Assembly (NCBI GenBank): GCA_015143295.1
Contig: CM026552.1
Span: forward strand, 63,234,944 to 63,298,943
Length of the DNA stretch: 64,000 nt
Reading direction: 5' to 3'
Source of the DNA: Tetracentron sinense
Lineage: Eukaryota > Streptophyta > Magnoliopsida > Trochodendrales > Trochodendraceae
Position numbers and translations under genes: made by a program. Each line of letters begins with the position of its first letter. Within the stretch, counting starts at the first letter, position 1. Under the pieces are notes generated by a model. The model was not told the DNA's origin and did no database searches. It saw only the letters and a list, made by a program, of their open reading frames with translations. Of this stretch, positions 59,226 to 64,000 are shown piece after piece.

Positions 59226-60479
59226 TCACAAGTGCATCTCACAAGAGAATCTCACAAGTTACATGATCACAAGCAAGCACGCATGACATGCATGACATGA
59301 CACGACATACAAGAATCAAGCAAGATAGACAAGACAAGATTTCAAGTACGAAAAGAGATTTCAAGTCAAGTCAAGTGCACGATGTTTTCAAGAGGATTTA
59401 TCGGCTTTCTACGAATTTCAAGCATGATTATAAACTGCTTTACTTCCTTGTATGATATGAATTGTTTCCATTTGACATATATGAATTGCTCCTGATCATG
59501 TGTTGCCATTTCTATGCTATAATTGTTGGTTAGTATTTAGTACCCGCTGAGTATTCCATGCTCAGCCGTACTTCTTATGTCAGCAGGTTCTGAGGGAACT
59601 GCTGCTCCATTTGATGTTTGTGCTCCTGGTCCATGGGTGGAAGAGGAGTACGTCGAGGAGCCTTTGGAGGAACCTCCCGGTAGAGGGTTATCAGTAGGTG
59701 GTGATTAGATTCTGAGTGGATTAGCTGTGGGTGAGATGAGAGTTAGATTTATGTATTTTGGCGGGCATGTCCGCACTTTCTTATGGATTGCTTTTTGTAT
59801 AAACTTGGATTTGTGTATGTATATACATAGAGGTTTGGTAGTCTTCCGCTGTGCTATGTTAGAGTATGTTTCCGCTGTTTATATCCTCTATTGTATATGC
59901 TCTGTGGGTTTTTGCAGGTTGGGTTATCAAGCAAGTCATGAAATCCATGATTAGTCGTCCAAAGTTCACTCTAACTCCTAGGGTGGGTTTTGGGTCGCGA
60001 CAACCAGAGTAGGTGCACCCTGGTCAGTCTGGTTGAGCCATGGTCCATCAGGTGGACTCCGAACCAAGGACCTCTTAGGAGGACTCTAACCTGGAAACCT
60101 CCATTAATGGTGGACCTTGGAGCTCAAAGAAGAAGATGAATGCCTAGAACCCATATTCCAGAACCCAGTCCTAGCAGGCTGTCCGGATCGATCCAGATCC
60201 ATGGATACTAGGAAATTGGCTTAGTTCCAGCTCCTGATGAGATTGGCTTCTCAACAGTCCATCATAGAACAGTTCACATGCGGACCGTTCGATTGCCCGA
60301 ACTGGGAAACTAGATCTGGTAGAACAATGGATCTGTCCTATAAGGATAGAACCATCTTGGTGACCATCCGATTTTGGGTGTGAACCTACCATATCCACAT
60401 AATGGATCTTATAAGGATCATCGTACGCAAACAGGGATATCTTCTGGAATGGGTTAATCTGGAAAAGCCTGAACTTGTA

Positions 60480-60750
60480 CCCAAACAAATAAAATTAGAT
60501 TAACTAAAGTCTTGTGACCAAACAGATTAAGAATAAGTTAAAATTGATTAACTTAAAAATCTGTAACCAAACAGGACCTAGGACAAAATTGATTTTGGAC
60601 AAACCAGAAACAGATTTTTGTACAAAATTGATTCTGGATAGAACCAAAATCTGTAACCAAACAAAATAGGTGGAGACATATTCTGGAATAGGTTACAAGA
60701 TTAGACCAAACCAGAGTGGACCTAACCTTGTAACCAAACAGACCCTTAAA
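60480..60750. repeat. TGTAACCAAACAG-repeat segment in the LTR of copia B
   Basis: Four copies of TGTRACCAAACAR at about 60515, 60560, 60655 and 60737, with GATTAAC/ATTGATTYTGGA between. It may be an old MITE with TGTTTGGTTACA-type ends that inserted in the LTR; ends not resolved. Confidence 0.5.
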
Positions 60751-63700
60751 CCCTGAAGGGTAAAATGATAATTTTGGATATTGTCTAATTAATTAGATTA
60801 TCTCGTACTGTAAATCCGATGAGAATTTAGGACATATGAATTAATGGTAAACTCTAATTAAATGTATATATATATGTATATACGTAATTTTAAAGGCCAT
60901 CCTAAAAGAAGATCAGTACCCCGTCTTCTACTGATAGTGCAAACTCGTTGGGAAGACCGGAGAGAATCCGAGCTGAGTTGTATCCCGGAGATAGAGCTGC
61001 CACATCCCTTGCACATGGGAGGTTTCGACTATTTTAAGAAAGACTCAATTGTAGCGCCACTCAGTGAAGCAATTTTCTACCTTAATTAATTGTTTAATTA
61101 TCTGTCATTATTGTCTGTCTGTATTTGCTAAGTGGCTATGTGTGCAGGGATTTAGCCCAATTATACCAACAATTTGAAGATATAGTTTATCTTCATAGCT
61201 GCTTTGTAAATGCGTGGACTGAACCAGACGGAGCCGATGTCTCGATTTGATGGAAAGAACTTCAATCACTGGGAGCAAAGGATGAAGTTTTTCTTGAAGT
61301 AATCGAAGGTTGATTATGTCCTCATGGAGGAGGGTCCTAAAATGCCAGAAGGTCCCGAAGTCGTTGAAATAGATATAGATTACGCTACTACACAAGTGCA
61401 AAGGTGGATTGATGATGATGATACAACTCGGAATCATATCCTCAACTCATTGTCAAACCAGTTGTATGAACAACATTCAAAGAAGACCAAGCAAACAAGG
61501 GACTTGTGGGAAGTATTCAGGATAGTCTACCTAGTAGAGGAGTCTGGAACAAAGAAATTCCACATTGCAAACTACTTGGAATTTAAGATGGTTGATGGTA
61601 AAACCATCATGGAGCAAATTCAAGAGCTACAAAAGATACCAGATGCGGTTACCTTAGCTGGAATGGTTCTGGATAAATCCTTCCATTTCAATGCTATCAT
61701 TGCAAAGCTTCCTTCCTCATGGAAAGAGTACCGTTCAAGGTTGATGCATAAGAAGGAGGATTGGTCTCTTGATACCCTGTTGCACCATGTCAGGGTAGAG
61801 GAAGAAAGTATGAAGCATGACAAGAAGGAGGAGCCGACTGCTAAGGCTCATAGGGTTGACTCCAATCAATCAAGGAAGTTTCAACCAAGGAAGAAAGAAT
61901 TCAAGAGGACGGGGAAGTTTGGACAGAAGAAGGGTCAGCAGTAAGAAAACAACATCAATAGTAGCAACAACAACGTCGGTAATTTCAAGAAAGATGTAGT
62001 GTTATTCTTGTGGTAAGATAGGGCACTATGCCAAGAACTGCAAGATTAACAAGAGTGCGAATTTTCAAAAGAAGAGGAAGTTTGTGAAGAAACAAGAAAA
62101 GAAAAACAATGTCAACATGGTCGCAGTCGTGACTGAGGCCAATATGATTGGCGAAGAGTCTGAGTGGTGGATTGACACTAGAGCCACTCGTCACGTCTGC
62201 AGTGACAAGAACATGTTCGATTCCTACGAATTAGTGGGGGAATGAATGAATATGTTCATGAGAAACTCTTCGTCTTCGAAGGTCACAGGAAAGGGAGTGG
62301 CGAAGCTGAAGTTTATCTCCAGGAACGTTATTGAGCTGAAGGACGTCCTACATGTACCTGATATTCGAAAGAACCTTGTCTCGACAACATTGATCGGCAA
62401 GCTCGGATACAAGCTGGTTTTTGAGTCCGACAAGGTCGTTGTAACCAAAAATGGAATATTTATTGGGAAGGAATATCTTGTAGCCGAGATGTTTAAGTTC
62501 AACTATGAATGAAACTCTAGTTATTTCTTCTTATATCACTGAATCTTTTGATTTATGGCATGGTAGGATAGGTTATATTAATTTTAAGAAAATAAAATCA
62601 ATGACCAATCAAGGACTAATAGCTAAATCATCCAGTGATAAGTATGAAAAATGTATTGCCTGCAGCAAGTGTAAAATTGTGAGACCTCCATTCAAGGGTG
62701 TAGAGAGAGAAACTAAGCTACTCGAGCTTATTCGCAGCGATCTGTGAAATGACTAGCGTACAGTCAAGAGGAGGGAAAAGATATTTTATCACCTTCATCG
62801 ACGATATCTCTCGATACACGCATGTTTTTCTCATCCGAACTAAAGACGAAGCTTTTGAGAAATTCAAGGTGTTCAAGTCAGAAGTTGAGAATTTACAGGA
62901 AGTCAGAATCAAGATACTTTGAACTGACAGAGGAGGTGAATATCTTGATTCCGAGTTTTGTAAGTTTTGTGAAGATAATGGGATCCATCACGAGACAACT
63001 GCACCACACACATCACAACAAAATGGCGTTGCAGAAAGGAAGAACAGAACTCTAACAGAAATGGTGCTCCAATACTCCACCAAATCTTTGAAGTGAAGCA
63101 CTTTTGTCTACTTGACACATTCTCAACAGAGTTCCTCAAAGGAAAGCAGAATCAATTCCATACAAATTATGGAAAGAAAGAAAACCAACTCTGCAGTACC
63201 TTAGGGTTTGGGGTTGTCTAACCCAAGTCAGATTGCCTAACTTGAATAACCCCAAGGTAGGAACCAGAGGTACTGACTGCGTCTTTATTGGCTACTCAAT
63301 GTCAAGCAAAGCGTATAGGTTCCTAAATTTGGAAACTCCTGCACCACACTTTGTGGAAGCTATTGGTGCTGAGTTCTTTGAAAATGTATTCCCATACAAG
63401 AGGAGTCAAAAATTAGTGGGGGACCAACCGAAATCTAGTTCTAAGCGGAAAGAGCCTGAAGACCTAGTTCCTCCTGAACCAAGAAGAATTACTCGACCAA
63501 GAATTCTAAAGAGTTTTGGCCCTGAGTATATTTGTTTGATCGAGAAGGATCCAACAAGCTTCACTGAAGCAATGACATCTAAAGATGTAGATCTTTGGAA
63601 AGAAGTAATGGATGATGAGATGCATTCTATCAACTCCAACAACACTTGGATCCTGGTGGACCTACCTCTAGGAAACAAGACAGTAGGGTGCAAGTGGATC

Positions 63701-63834
63701 TTCAAGAAGAAATTAAAACAATATGGATCCATAGAAAAGTTCAATGCAAGACTGGTTGCGAAGGGCTTCAGACAATGAATGAATTTTGACTATTTTGACA
63801 CCTATGCCCCTGTGGCTAGGTTAACCACCATTAG

Positions 63835-64000
63835 TGTAGAGCCCCGGACCTTTTCACATTTAATGCATGGCACTTTCGTTGCCATTTTGCCTTTAAAGAG
63901 GTATAATTAATAAATGAGGAAGAAATTGGAAATTCTGAAATGTCAGAAATGTTCCTTTTCGAAGTACGAACCCAACGCAAGTTGAATCGTCAAAATCGGA
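63835..64000 (-). mobile_element. Third long-LTR insertion, cut by window edge
   Basis: Starts TGTAGAGCCCCGGACCTTTT, nearly the same as 57485 onwards, and stays alignable to the last base of the window. Inserted into the RT part of copia B in the same orientation as the 57485-60002 copy. Confidence 0.9.

Larger units (their letters stand above)
57485..60002 (-). mobile_element. Nested long LTR (solo) in the LTR of copia B
   Basis: In minus sense it begins TGTCGCGACCC (60002) and ends CTCTACA (57485). Perfect 5-bp duplication ACCAG at 57480-57484 and 60003-60007. 2.52 kb without coding frames. It is a relative of the 48592-51221 LTR in opposite orientation: the GAGTATTCCATGCTCAGCCGTAC segment near 59550 matches 48945 reversed. 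Carries the 25-bp minisatellite and a 40-45 bp AAGGGTCTCCCTTCCCTC repeat (59080-59225). Confidence 0.87.
56787..64000 (+). mobile_element. Ty1/copia LTR retrotransposon fossil B, right part outside window
   Basis: The 5' LTR (from 56787, TGTTGATTTG; split by an insertion at 57485-60002; ending near 61130) has TTAGTCCCACATCGGAAAG. Then gag (61215-61945) with zinc knuckle CYSCGKIGHYAKNC at 62000-62041, protease region (62160-62510), integrase (62505-63230) and the start of RT (63560-63834), where another LTR insertion begins. Related to fossil A but a different family. Broken at about half a dozen points or more, plus two insertions. The 3' LTR is not in view, so age cannot be estimated. Confidence 0.9.

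Noticed and set aside
1-64000. CRISPR arrays, bacterial operons, riboswitches or phage-like systems
   Set aside because: The direct repeats seen are satellite, LTR or MITE in nature; spliced plant genes and plant transposons exclude a prokaryotic origin.

Overview
The window is nuclear DNA of a seed plant, very probably an angiosperm with a large, repeat-rich genome. This rests on a spliced plant PRP39 gene with GT..AG introns up to 3.7 kb, plant-type LINE, Ty1/copia and Ty3/gypsy (Tat-lineage) remains, hAT-type MITEs, tRNA-derived SINEs, and a fragment resembling a plant UDP-glycosyltransferase. The species cannot be told from what is visible. I see no prokaryotic feature, CRISPR array, rRNA gene or intact tRNA gene.

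Layout. 1-5110: a 5'-truncated, broken L1-type LINE on the minus strand, running off the left edge. 5117-11690 and 14021-28900: two blocks of one long non-coding repeat family (unit about 1.4-1.9 kb). Its hallmark is a paired module holding the inverted repeat TCCACT-AAA-AGTGGA followed by TACGTAGGCA. The second block is interrupted by pieces of Tat-lineage Ty3/gypsy fossils on the minus strand (14738-15165, 17565-20420, 23800-27060), including three copies of the same RNase H-like piece. 11690-14020: an island of non-array DNA that ends in a UDP-glycosyltransferase 5' fragment with one in-frame stop, cut off by the array.

30013-45339: the only substantial host gene, PRP39 on the plus strand, a U1 snRNP-associated pre-mRNA processing factor built of HAT repeats. 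Eleven coding exons can be placed to the base. The 5' exon or exons coding the N-terminus are not found before the repeat array, and exon 38980-39095 joins the next exon only with a one-base frame discrepancy at a T run. Its introns carry several small DNA transposons and a SINE, most with visible target-site duplications; one intron holds two hAT MITEs placed end to end at the same 8-bp target, inside a third element.

46353-54880: a Ty1/copia fossil with both LTRs, split by a 2.6-kb nested LTR-type insertion. 54881-56786: an intergenic island with a SINE and a minus-strand terminal exon with an RGG/GRG-rich tail from an unidentified host gene. 56787-64000: a second Ty1/copia fossil, truncated by the window edge and carrying two insertions of a related long LTR, one with a 25-bp minisatellite. 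The window is thus one housekeeping splicing gene flanked and invaded by layered retroelements; the two host-gene fragments (UGT, RGG tail) look like casualties of that process.
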